Source: Patescibacteria group bacterium (GTDB lineage: Bacteria > Patescibacteriota > Microgenomatia > UBA12405 > JAHJSD01). Taken from it: DNA of 31,035 nt. Numbering within the stretch: position 1 is the first letter of the stretch; each line of letters begins with the position of its first letter. The stretch covers positions 1 to 31,035 of the forward strand of contig JAHJSD010000016.1 of NCBI GenBank assembly GCA_018830585.1. The letters run 5' to 3'. Made by a program: the position numbers and the translations under genes. Below, piece after piece: positions 7,537-15,151 of the stretch. Below the pieces are notes generated by a model, which was not told where the DNA came from, made no database searches, and saw only the letters and a list, made by a program, of their open reading frames with translations.

Positions 7537-8527
7537 TTTTATTCCCCAACTGTTTTATTTGATATTCACTGGTCTGCCTATTGCCAAACAGTGGCTGGCA
7601 GGAATAACAATCTTTGCATGGTAAAGCTTTACTAAAAGGAAGAGTTGAATAATCCCTACTCAATTCTGCTCTGCGAAGAGCAGTTAATTTAGGTCCAAGC
7701 CAAATTTCAGCTATTGATTGTTCTCTCAAATCTCCAAGTATCAATGAAGGATTCAGATGTTCTTTGAAAAGCTCATTAAAACATACTACTGCATAGCCAT
7801 TCACGCTTATGTTAAATCTAGCCCAATGCACCAAACATGGATCATGTTTGTGTTGGCCTTCTTGCGAAGACAATTCAGGCATCATATCATTATAAGTATG
7901 ATAACTTCTTGCAAATGCATCATCAACTAAACCAGATGATTTCCAATATCTTACAAATTCTTCATCTTTTGTTTTATCTAGAGACTCTACTCTGCTAACT
8001 ATTAAACGGGTAGCTAAATTTTTGCTTGTAATATATTCATGCATTCTCCTTATATTTCCTAAAACTAGTTCAAAAGCATTAATGCCTTTTGTTGCTCTAT
8101 AATCTTCTGGAGTGGTGCTATTTACAGATACTTCTACAACATTGATATTCTCACAAATTGCTTCCAATAAATCAGTATTGCTAGTTGCAGCACATGTAAA
8201 AATCCAAGATCTCACAGCATTGTCATGAGTAAACCTTAAAACTTCAACTAGACCTTCCCAAATAAGTGGCTCACCAACTGAATGTACTCTAATAGCTGAA
8301 TGAGGGTGGTGTGATACTTCGGCAACAATTTTTTTATATAACTCTAAATCAATCCCTCTCTCTCCAAATCTTTGTTTACGATCGCTAGGCTCTGTAGTTC
8401 CAACAGGACAATGGACACAACTACAATAACAATCTCCCCTATAAACTTCTATATTTATTATATTGGGAAATTCATACATCTCTCTACTTGGAAAGCCTAA
8501 TGATTTAAAATCAACATCTTTGCCCAT
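7529..8527 (-). CDS. Radical SAM protein with SPASM-like C-terminus (operon gene 8)
   Basis: This protein of 332 residues has the cluster motif C33-x3-C37-x2-C40 ('CYCSCVHC'), which includes an extra cysteine. The SAM-binding segment is degenerate: 'VHSVGEPLIW' replaces GGEP, and HSVGEP-type variants occur in known radical SAM/SPASM enzymes. The C-terminal region ('CLVHWARFNISVNGYAVVCF', then a late 'CKDCYSCQ') fits a SPASM/twitch auxiliary cluster. I chose ATG at 8527, ten bases after the upstream stop, over an in-frame TTG at 8536 that would abut it. The 3' end overlaps the next radical SAM gene by 8 bases. It lies directly after the nucleotidyltransferase, so it may act before or after nucleotide activation; the substrate is unknown. 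Confidence 0.87.
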   Translation of the reverse strand: MGKDVDFKSLGFPSREMYEFPNIINIEVYRGDCYCSCVHCPVGTTEPSDRKQRFGERGIDLELYKKIVAEVSHHPHSAIRVHSVGEPLIWEGLVEVLRFTHDNAVRSWIFTCAATSNTDLLEAICENINVVEVSVNSTTPEDYRATKGINAFELVLGNIRRMHEYITSKNLATRLIVSRVESLDKTKDEEFVRYWKSSGLVDDAFARSYHTYNDMMPELSSQEGQHKHDPCLVHWARFNISVNGYAVVCFNELFKEHLNPSLILGDLREQSIAEIWLGPKLTALRRAELSRDYSTLPFSKALPCKDCYSCQPLFGNRQTSEYQIKQLGNKNA

Positions 8528-8537
8528 TTTTATCAAC

Positions 8538-9215
8538 TCACTTTAAGATTCTCTCTGCATGTGGAATATCTTCTGGCAGATTAATATTAATAAAAAGTAT
8601 ACCCAACGCATAAATCCTATATTTACCTGCAAGACCATCCATTGCATATGCAAACGCTTTGTCGTCTCTATCTTTTACAGTTTCATAAAGCATATCAAGA
8701 AATGCTGTTTGCATAGCCATATTATAAACTAACACTGGGTTGGCTACACTAGTGCTTGACCCCACTACCCTATCACCTTTTAGTCTAACTCTTTTTGTTC
8801 TGGTAGGCTCGCCTTGTTCTAAAGTAAAAGTTGCATCAGCGCTCGCTTGCGAATGGAATTTAATTATTCTTTCTATTTGAGATGGAAGTAAGATATTATC
8901 ACTGCAAAAACAGCAAAATGTCCCCTCCCCCAAATATCCTCTTGCAGTGAATATAGGCTGTTCTGGTCCTTTTCCTACTGATCCAAAGTATTGTATATTA
9001 ACACCAAAAGTTGAACCATCCCCAAAATATTCTTGAATCATGTGACCTAGATACCCTGTATTTATTACATAATCTCTAATGCCTGCTTCTGAAGCATTCC
9101 TTATCAAATGTTCTAATATGGGTCTACTTGAAACTTCAACTAACGACTTAGGCATAGATTCCGTTAGTTTACCTAACCTACTTCCCCTCCCGCCAGCTAA
9201 TATTACTGCTTTCAT
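8538..9215 (-). CDS. Sugar-1-phosphate nucleotidyltransferase (NTP_transferase family)
   Basis: The protein has 225 residues. The nucleotide-binding signature 'LAGGRGSRLGKLTESMPKSL' begins at residue 6 and has the G-x-G-x-R and the P-K-S/P-L elements that bind NTP and sugar phosphate in the RmlA/GlmU/ManC superfamily. 'GTFCCFCSDNIL' at about 95-106 corresponds to the metal-binding 'GD' strand, here reading 'SDN'. There is no C-terminal left-handed helix or acyltransferase domain, so it is a minimal pyrophosphorylase. It overlaps the preceding kinase gene by four bases (ATGA, 9212-9215). By family knowledge it makes an NDP-sugar or related conjugate from a phosphorylated substrate. The nucleotide and sugar cannot be read from sequence. 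Confidence 0.85.
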   Translation of the reverse strand: MKAVILAGGRGSRLGKLTESMPKSLVEVSSRPILEHLIRNASEAGIRDYVINTGYLGHMIQEYFGDGSTFGVNIQYFGSVGKGPEQPIFTARGYLGEGTFCCFCSDNILLPSQIERIIKFHSQASADATFTLEQGEPTRTKRVRLKGDRVVGSSTSVANPVLVYNMAMQTAFLDMLYETVKDRDDKAFAYAMDGLAGKYRIYALGILFININLPEDIPHAERILK

Positions 9216-9985
9216 TTTCTTTGTTGAAAATAAGTATCGGCCTTTTGAGATATTTCTTGAGTAACCAATTCAGGTTCATTTGAGGTGTCAACAAAAACTA
9301 ATCTATTAACAAGAGCTGCTAGCCCCCTGAAATTTCTCCTAACTCTTTCAATATAATCAGGCCTTTCGTTCTTGTAGATGATCCCTCCTTTTTGAGCAGA
9401 CCTACTTATTACTCTTGAATAAGCAATATTCACATCGCACTCTAAAACAAAAGCTAAGTCAGAATTTGGGTCAAAATCCGATAATGCAATTAAATCAGGC
9501 AATTCATCTGTATTAGAGGCATGATAGGCAATGTGGGATAGATAGCTTCTATTAAGTATTACATTAAGTATTACAATAGCAACGGGGTCCTCCAACAATG
9601 GCAAAAGTGTATTATACGCAAAATATCTTCTGCCAGCAGTTAAAAGTAGTTGTGAACAATCTGTTCCTGATTGAATTTCTGGATGCGCCCATAAATATTT
9701 TGGCACCTGTCTAAATGGGTCACTCCTTTTCTGCACAAGCTCAACAATCCTGCGCCCCTGATACATAACAGTTTCTTGCATGTGTTTTTTAAGCAGAGCT
9801 ATTTGAGTATCTTTTCCTGCTCCACTATGCCCATCAAATGTAATCAAAGCGCCGTTTCTTTGAAAATCTCTTTCTTCTGGCCTTTCTAATTCAAATTTAT
9901 CTAATAAGAAAGTGTATATTCTATCTACAGATTTTCTTGAACCATCAAGTGATTGTGCAAATGTAGTAATTTCTCCAAATTCCAT
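9212..9985 (-). CDS. Thymidylate-kinase-like P-loop kinase
   Basis: The protein has 257 residues. The P-loop 'GHSGAGKDT' (52-60) follows the strand 'ALITFD', as in dTMP kinases, but has Asp where Ser/Thr usually follows the lysine. The later 'DLAFVLECDVNIAYSRVISRS' corresponds to the 'P-D-L-x-x-x-L-x-V-x-x-x-x-x-x-x-R' lid region, and 'NERPDYIERVRRNFRGLA' resembles the C-terminal helix of that family. About 45 residues precede the P-loop, which is unusual for Tmk. Given its place between two nucleotidyltransferases, it probably phosphorylates a small-molecule intermediate or nucleotide of this pathway rather than serving as the cell's only dTMP kinase (inference). It abuts the preceding gene with no gap. 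Confidence 0.75.
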   Translation of the reverse strand: MEFGEITTFAQSLDGSRKSVDRIYTFLLDKFELERPEERDFQRNGALITFDGHSGAGKDTQIALLKKHMQETVMYQGRRIVELVQKRSDPFRQVPKYLWAHPEIQSGTDCSQLLLTAGRRYFAYNTLLPLLEDPVAIVILNVILNRSYLSHIAYHASNTDELPDLIALSDFDPNSDLAFVLECDVNIAYSRVISRSAQKGGIIYKNERPDYIERVRRNFRGLAALVNRLVFVDTSNEPELVTQEISQKADTYFQQRK

Positions 9986-10699
9986 CTAACCACCCTTAAG
10001 CACAGTCTCAATTATTTTTGTAGTGGAAAAGCTTCTTCCAGAAGCTGGAGGAAAAATAACAACCCTTCCACCACATGATTCAACTAGATCTATTTCTTGT
10101 TTAACAATAGCCTGCGCATTGTCTTTTCTGGCCTTGAAAAAATAATCAGGCTTTACTTTTTCTAGTACAGTTAAGCAATTAGGTTCTCGAAGCGGAATGA
10201 CGTAATCAACACAATTAATACCACAAATCATTTCTAGCCGCTCATTTATATTAAGTATTGGTCTGCTATTTCCTTTTTTAGTCCCTATATTTTCGTCAGA
10301 TAATATTAAAACGCATAATCGTGGATGCTCGTATTGCCTAAGAAACTGCTTCGCATAAATCACACTTCTGATATGTCTTAGATGTAACAGATCATAACAT
10401 CCAGAGACAATTCCTAATGTGATTCTGGCTCTTACTTCAGGATTAGCTAAATAATTAGAATCAGTAATTTTGTCAGATGTACCAATGTCTATGGGAATAG
10501 AAGTAGCTCCTTTGCCTCCTTTGATTCTTAATAAAAGACTCTTTGATAGATCTCGGGGGACTTGGGGATTAGCTGATTGTTCTGCAATATAACTCAAAAT
10601 TTCATTACTACTAGAGAAATAACTAATATATTCCTGCCATTCTTCTGGAGTATATAAATCTAAATTCCTAACCCCAAGTAATATTTCTTTAAGTTTCAT
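9986..10699 (-). CDS. HldE/TagD-type cytidylyltransferase-like protein with N-terminal extension
   Basis: The protein has 237 residues. The catalytic half begins near residue 95: 'GIVSGCYDLLHLRHI' has the G-x-x-D-x-x-H-x-x-H nucleotidyltransferase signature (an Arg precedes the second His in place of the usual Gly). 'KGNSRPILNINERLEMICGINCVDYVIPL' matches the 'K-x-x-x-R-P-x-x-x-x-x-x-R' region, and 'SFSTTKIIE' matches the 'S-T-T/S-x-I' end. This is most like the HldE C-terminal and glycerol-3-phosphate cytidylyltransferase group. Residues 1-90 are an extension I do not recognise. It overlaps the preceding gene by four bases (10696-10699). By family knowledge it transfers a nucleotidyl group to a sugar phosphate or polyol phosphate. 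Confidence 0.8.
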   Translation of the reverse strand: MKLKEILLGVRNLDLYTPEEWQEYISYFSSSNEILSYIAEQSANPQVPRDLSKSLLLRIKGGKGATSIPIDIGTSDKITDSNYLANPEVRARITLGIVSGCYDLLHLRHIRSVIYAKQFLRQYEHPRLCVLILSDENIGTKKGNSRPILNINERLEMICGINCVDYVIPLREPNCLTVLEKVKPDYFFKARKDNAQAIVKQEIDLVESCGGRVVIFPPASGRSFSTTKIIETVLKGG

Positions 10700-11964
10700 T
10701 TTGTTTTTGTTATTCTATCTACATCAACTCCCTTAACACAATAAGGATCTTTTCCATTAATGTCTCCACCTAAAAAATATGCCATTGCAGGACAACCACC
10801 ATTACATTTAACCACGTGGTATCCACAACCTATACAACCCTGTCTTGTCGCATTTCTAGCTTTATTTAAGATTGGTGAGTTGTGCCATATTTCAAGCAAA
10901 TCTTTGCCCCTGACATCATCACCAATCCACTCCTCAGTATCGACAAGATAACCACAAGGGACTATCCTAGCATAAGCATCAAGAGTAAAACCGGAACAGG
11001 CTAAGGGACATTTTGAATTGTCAAAAGGGAAAGGCGTATCTTTAGATAGTTCTCTTCCTTTACCATCTTGCATCCCTCCACAAAAAATATCATAATTAAC
11101 TCTCACAACACCTTTTGCTAATCCCAACTTAGTTCTCATTTGCTGGACTTTATAAGCTGCCCGAACAACTTCTTCAGGAGAGAGCATCTCCTCTCTTTTG
11201 GCCCTGCCGCTCAATCTTAATAACCCAAAACTAATCTTTGAATTATAATTACAAGCTAATCCAATCATCTCTTCTATATATTCCATATTTCTTTTCATCA
11301 GAACAAAATTTATAATTAGTTGAACGGGCTCGTCTGCTGTTTTGTTATATTCTGCAATATTTGATATTGTTCTTATCGCTTTTCTATAGCTTCCCCGACC
11401 CCTAATGCTATCATTCACTTTTTCAGGACCATCAACACTTATTCTAATATCTTTTATATTTCTAGATAAAATAGACTCAAGTTTTTCTTTTCCAAAAAAT
11501 CCATTTGTGTTTAATCCTGTAATAATTCCTTCTTCATTTAATAAATCAACAATATCAAAAAAATCTTTTCTTAGGGTTGGCTCTCCCCCTGTTAATCGGA
11601 GACTGTAGCCACCTAAATCTGAAAATTGCCTTACAATATTTTCAATCTCTCTAAAATTGACTTCCTGTCGATCCCATCTCTCCGCATTTGAATCCATAAA
11701 ACAATCTGCGCATGAACCATCGCATCTTTTTGTTAGTTCCCAGAAGATACTATCTGGAGTAGAAGTAGCATTTGTAAGAAGGGGGTAACCTCGTTCTGTC
11801 ACGTCTACTATTTTTAATTGATAACCTTTATGTTCCGATTCTAACAATTCTTGTTTTTTAGATTCATATTCTTCTGGATTGAGAAATATCCCTTGCCCTA
11901 CTTTTGTATCTACCAAAAGTCCTCCAAAAGATTCTTTTTTTAGTATTAATTTTCTATTTTTCAT
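10696..11964 (-). CDS. Radical SAM/SPASM-type protein (operon gene 4)
   Basis: This protein of 422 residues has the cluster motif C81-x3-C85-x2-C88 ('CDGSCADC'), 'LTGGEPTLRKDFF' at about 124-136, and a later 'IRISVDGPEKVNDSIRGRGSY' typical of this superfamily. The C-terminal cysteine set ('CPLACSGFTLDAYARIVPCGYL', then 'GCIGCGYHVVKCNGGCPA' and a final 'YCV') is a full SPASM pattern able to bind two auxiliary clusters. The first 70 residues include 'GGLLVDTKVGQGIFLNPEEY', which recalls small recognition domains of peptide-modifying systems, but I cannot assign it. The start overlaps the upstream radical SAM gene by four bases. It is the closest member here to peptide-maturase-like SPASM enzymes. 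Confidence 0.88.
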   Translation of the reverse strand: MKNRKLILKKESFGGLLVDTKVGQGIFLNPEEYESKKQELLESEHKGYQLKIVDVTERGYPLLTNATSTPDSIFWELTKRCDGSCADCFMDSNAERWDRQEVNFREIENIVRQFSDLGGYSLRLTGGEPTLRKDFFDIVDLLNEEGIITGLNTNGFFGKEKLESILSRNIKDIRISVDGPEKVNDSIRGRGSYRKAIRTISNIAEYNKTADEPVQLIINFVLMKRNMEYIEEMIGLACNYNSKISFGLLRLSGRAKREEMLSPEEVVRAAYKVQQMRTKLGLAKGVVRVNYDIFCGGMQDGKGRELSKDTPFPFDNSKCPLACSGFTLDAYARIVPCGYLVDTEEWIGDDVRGKDLLEIWHNSPILNKARNATRQGCIGCGYHVVKCNGGCPAMAYFLGGDINGKDPYCVKGVDVDRITKTK

Positions 11965-13100
11965 ACAAACCCCCTATGATGTTGTGGACTTCTCAAATAT
12001 TCAATGACTTCATTATATTTGCTCATTGGATGAGTACAAAATCTAATGCACTTAATACTATGAATCTTTTCCATAATTTCTCTTCTTTTTTCACTATGCC
12101 AAATTCTCTCAAATGTATTTCCACGCTCATAATCTAAAGTGCCAATACTCCATTCTTCAATAAATCTAAGATTGCAACAGGGATACATTTTTTTATCAGC
12201 AGTAACAACAACCAATAAGGGTGAAGCTAAACACCTTCCAGTAATATGCTCAATCCCATTTGCTCCTTTTTGCATGTATTTGCCTCTTCTTGGCGATTCA
12301 CCTCTTAAAACAAAGTGTTCTGCCTCGCCATCAGATATCCAATAATCTATAAAAATTTTCATTTCCCCATTATAAGCTTTTTTACCTTTTTCAAATGCCG
12401 CCAAAAGTTCTCTTTTTTGCCCAACAGTCATGGTGTTTTTTCTTCCAGCTTCTTCAAAAAAAGGCGGTCTAAAAAAGACATAGTTTACCCTTAGGGTATC
12501 TCCTAATTTAATTGCTTCTCCGACCAAATCTATTAAAGAATAATCCATGGCAAAAGAGAGCCCTATTATCGGATGTCTTTGTTCTGGACTTTCTCTTAGT
12601 TGAATCATTTTTCTAACTCCTGCTACAACATCATTGAAATCATTGCTTTTGTGAATTCTTCGATGAGATTCAAGTGTCGGACCATCAATGCTTACTCTTA
12701 CATAACTCGCATTTTTTGTTATTGGCTCATATAATTCAGGCAGTTTACTTCCATTTGTAACAATGCCTACATCAAATCCTAAATTCTTTGTTTCTTCTAA
12801 AATTTCAGCATAAGATGGATGGAGGGTTCCTTCTCCTCCACCCTTGAAGACTATCCCTTCGATACCCAAAGATTTAAGTTCATGAAGTAGTTTAGAAACA
12901 AATTCTCTTTCAAGAGAATGACTCATATGCTTTGGATCAACACACCATCCACAATCATGATTACAATAACTAACCAAATCCAGTTCAACAGTAACTGGAA
13001 AAACATCTTCGCCTCTTGCCAGCTTCTCAAATTTATCCATATGTGTAGCCCATTTGTAAGGGCTTAATTCAACATTCTCAAAGGAGTCTCCAAAGGTCAC
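11961..13100 (-). CDS. Radical SAM protein with SPASM/twitch-like C-terminus (operon gene 3)
   Basis: This protein of 379 residues has the cluster motif C46-x3-C50-x2-C53 ('CNHDCGWC'). 'FKGGGEGTLHPSY' replaces the usual GGEP and keeps the glutamate. 'YVRISVDGPTLESHRRIHKS' follows, as in other SPASM enzymes. Near the C-terminus, 'CLASPLLVVVTADKKMYPCCNLRF' and 'IKCIRFCTHPM' supply auxiliary-cluster cysteines. The start is GTG at 13100, two bases past the ancestral stop of the decayed methyltransferase upstream, with an AAAGGA ribosome site. This tight spacing shows that the decayed gene was once coupled to it. The product is unknown. Confidence 0.87.
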   Translation of the reverse strand: MTFGDSFENVELSPYKWATHMDKFEKLARGEDVFPVTVELDLVSYCNHDCGWCVDPKHMSHSLEREFVSKLLHELKSLGIEGIVFKGGGEGTLHPSYAEILEETKNLGFDVGIVTNGSKLPELYEPITKNASYVRVSIDGPTLESHRRIHKSNDFNDVVAGVRKMIQLRESPEQRHPIIGLSFAMDYSLIDLVGEAIKLGDTLRVNYVFFRPPFFEEAGRKNTMTVGQKRELLAAFEKGKKAYNGEMKIFIDYWISDGEAEHFVLRGESPRRGKYMQKGANGIEHITGRCLASPLLVVVTADKKMYPCCNLRFIEEWSIGTLDYERGNTFERIWHSEKRREIMEKIHSIKCIRFCTHPMSKYNEVIEYLRSPQHHRGFV

Positions 13101-13101
13101 A

Positions 13102-13388
13102 TTATTTTTTTCCTTTTCTTATCACAACTGAAAAATCAGGTGATAAAATTGGATCTAAGAATATAAAGTTAAAAAAAATCTTCTACATCCTTAGTAGATG
13201 ATAAGACAGCTAGTGTTTTTGGGATTTGGTATGGGATTGACATATTCATGATTACATTTAGAGCACTCCACTATCCTTCTTTGAGAAATATAAAATAAAG
13301 GAGTATAGCTATTACTATCACAACCACAAACAGCACAGTTTACCTGAATATTATCTGAATTCTTCTTTTGAGATGGTTTGTAGGACAT
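13102..13388 (-). pseudogene. Class I SAM methyltransferase remnant: zinc-ribbon start plus C-terminal end
   Basis: The first 65 residues (13388 down to 13191) have a zinc-ribbon, 'CAVCGCDS' followed by 'IVECSKCNHEYVNPIP'. This is the usual N-terminal module of a large methyltransferase group, where 'C-x-x-C-G-L-V-Y-V-N-P-R-P' precedes the catalytic domain. The frame then stops. In a second frame the text continues 'TLAVLSSTKDVEDFF', and across an eight-T run it continues in the third frame as 'FLDPILSPDFSVVIRKGKK' with a TAA at 13102-13104. That end resembles the last strand of such methyltransferases. The SAM-binding core is absent. A large internal deletion plus slippage in the T run explains this best. 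The intact 65-residue ORF could still make a small zinc protein. Confidence 0.6.
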
Positions 13389-14686
13389 TATTTAGCCACC
13401 TCACTTTCACTCATATGTTTTACTCCTCCTGATTTAAGTATCTTAGTGGCTACTTTAAGCCATCTTTTAACATCTTCGGGGTCAAAATTTTTATGTTTCA
13501 ATGCAAAACATGTTCTTCCATCTTTACCCATTTGTACATAATCGGTAAAATCTTCACTTACTATAGTATATCCAAATCTTTCAGGAAATTTTGCAATGGT
13601 AGTCCCAGGGTACGGAATCAAAGGATATATCGCAAATTCATCTAACCCTAACCGTGCAGCTCTTGTAAATGATTGTCCAATTGTTTCATCTGTATCAAAA
13701 GGCAAGCCAACCATGAATGAAGACCTTACTACCAATCCATTGGATTTGGCAATTTGCACATTCTCTTCATAACCTACCTGGGATTTCTTACCTATTATTC
13801 TTAAGTTAGGCGGATATAATGACTCCAAACCAATCGATACATGGACACATCCAGCCTCTCTTAATAATCTAGAATTTTTTTCATTTAAATCTTCTATTCT
13901 AGCAAAAATGCGGAAAATTATATCCAGGTTTTTTATTTTCATTAATAACTCTTCAAGATTGGGGTTTCCTGTGAAGTGATCGTCATCAAATCTGTAATAT
14001 TTGTATGACCCCCTCATCGTACTTATTTCTTCAATAGTATTGTCTGCACTTCTATATCTCACAATTCTATTTCCACCACCCATAACTACACTGTTGCAAT
14101 GAGCACAATGATGCTTACATCCCCTTGAACTGAGTAGGGATATCACCTTATTTCCCATTAATTCTCTAGAATATGTTGTAAAGTCAACAAGGTCTCTTGC
14201 AGGAAAAGCATAAGAATCGATATCTTTCCTACCGACTCCATTTTGTATGCCTGTCAATCTTGAGCCACCAACAAAAGAATCTATACACTCTTTAAAGATG
14301 TCCTCGCCCTCACCTACAACAACTACATCTGCTCCAGAATCATCACATGTAAATTCAGGAGTTCCTGATGGATTCGGACCGCCTATAACAACATAAGCCA
14401 ACTTATTTGTAGATCTAATATGTCTAATAACATCTTTAGCATATTGATAATTAGTACAAAGACAGGTTATGCCATAAATATCAGCACTTGGAACACTCTC
14501 TATTCTTTCTCTAATTTCTAACCCTGACCTAGACCCACTCATATCACAAACAGAAACGTTTCTGTAACCGTTTCCCCTTAGATTAGAAGCTAGATAGAGA
14601 AGACCCAAAGGTGGTTCAACCCTATCATCATTCACACAGTTGGAGGGTGGGTTGATTAACACAATTTTTAAACTGGACTTCTTCAT
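13388..14686 (-). CDS. B12-binding-domain radical SAM protein (operon gene 1)
   Basis: The protein has 432 residues. The N-terminal part (about 5-140) has the fold text of cobalamin-binding radical SAM enzymes: 'KIVLINPPSN', 'PPLGLLYLASNLRGNGY', 'YVVIGGPNPSGTPEF' and 'ADVVVVGEGED'. The radical SAM motif C190-x3-C194-x2-C197 ('CKHHCAHC') follows, then 'YYRFDDDHFTGNP' and 'VHVSIGLES'. Relatives include methylases and ring-forming enzymes of the BchE/P-methylase type. The start is ATG 14686, with a GAGGG ribosome site five bases upstream. An in-frame extension to 14881 runs through the flanking repeat and is not credible. The stop overlaps the next start by one base (TAATG). It is the first gene of the operon. 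Confidence 0.87.
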   Translation of the reverse strand: MKKSSLKIVLINPPSNCVNDDRVEPPLGLLYLASNLRGNGYRNVSVCDMSGSRSGLEIRERIESVPSADIYGITCLCTNYQYAKDVIRHIRSTNKLAYVVIGGPNPSGTPEFTCDDSGADVVVVGEGEDIFKECIDSFVGGSRLTGIQNGVGRKDIDSYAFPARDLVDFTTYSRELMGNKVISLLSSRGCKHHCAHCNSVVMGGGNRIVRYRSADNTIEEISTMRGSYKYYRFDDDHFTGNPNLEELLMKIKNLDIIFRIFARIEDLNEKNSRLLREAGCVHVSIGLESLYPPNLRIIGKKSQVGYEENVQIAKSNGLVVRSSFMVGLPFDTDETIGQSFTRAARLGLDEFAIYPLIPYPGTTIAKFPERFGYTIVSEDFTDYVQMGKDGRTCFALKHKNFDPEDVKRWLKVATKILKSGGVKHMSESEVAK

Positions 14687-14701
14687 ATTTCCCTCTTTTA
14701 T

Positions 14702-14860
14702 ATTAATCCGCCCTCGCGAAAATCCGTGGTCCCGCAGCGGCGGGATTAGACCACGGCTGGATAGCGAAACAGGGGATATGTTTATTTTCGCTTCGGTGGA
14801 TTTCAGCTCTTGACCGTAGCCATGTCTGTAATATGATGCAAGAATCCGAGGGTTATTAAC
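14702..14860. repeat. Right flanking direct repeat of the radical SAM operon
   Basis: It opens TTAATCCGCC and has the hairpin TCCCGC-agcg-GCGGGA (14730-14745), here extended by CCGTGGT and ACCACGG arms that pair. It ends with 'TCTGTAATATGATG', which matches the left copy (6010-6170) but for one base. The middle parts of the two copies differ. It lies in the predicted 5' leader of the operon, so it could also act as an RNA structure upstream of the first gene. Confidence 0.75.
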
Positions 14861-14940
14861 CCTTGGAGCTTCAATAATCATTACTGGTACAGCAAGTTTG
14901 TATGTTCATTAAAGTATGCACGGCATTTCATATAACGTTT

Positions 14941-14984
14941 CTGTATCTGTATGTATCTGTATATATGATGTTTCGCTACGTCAA
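14941..14984 (-). promoter_or_regulatory. Candidate promoter/operator region of the radical SAM operon
   Basis: On the minus strand there is TTGACG (14979-14984) and, 15 bases later, TATACA (14958-14963). Directly after it comes a tandem of ACAGATACAT and ACAGATACAG (14941-14960), which could be a binding site. The spacing is shorter than ideal. The predicted leader to the ATG at 14686 would be about 265 bases and would contain the flanking repeat. The rest of the gap up to the IS110 remnant at 15152 shows no gene. Confidence 0.25.
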
Positions 14985-15151
14985 TATTTTATCACCTATG
15001 AAACTACTTCCGCTATATTCCAGCTGATTTTCTTCTCATTGGCACCTATTCGTGACTAATATCACTTGATCCTTGTTCAAGAATCAACCTGCCATTTCGG
15101 GACATCCACTCATTTCTCGCAGGGCATAAATCCCTAGATAAAATACCGGAC

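Noticed and set aside
13191..13388. The 65-residue cysteine-rich ORF as a peptide substrate of the radical SAM enzymes
   Set aside because: Its zinc-ribbon plus 'VNPIP' matches methyltransferase N-termini, and the C-terminal end of such an enzyme follows in other frames. Decay explains it better, though the precursor idea is not fully excluded.
14687..14881. 65-residue N-terminal extension of the B12 radical SAM protein
   Set aside because: It is encoded by the flanking repeat. ATG 14686 has a GAGGG ribosome site and begins at the conserved first strand.
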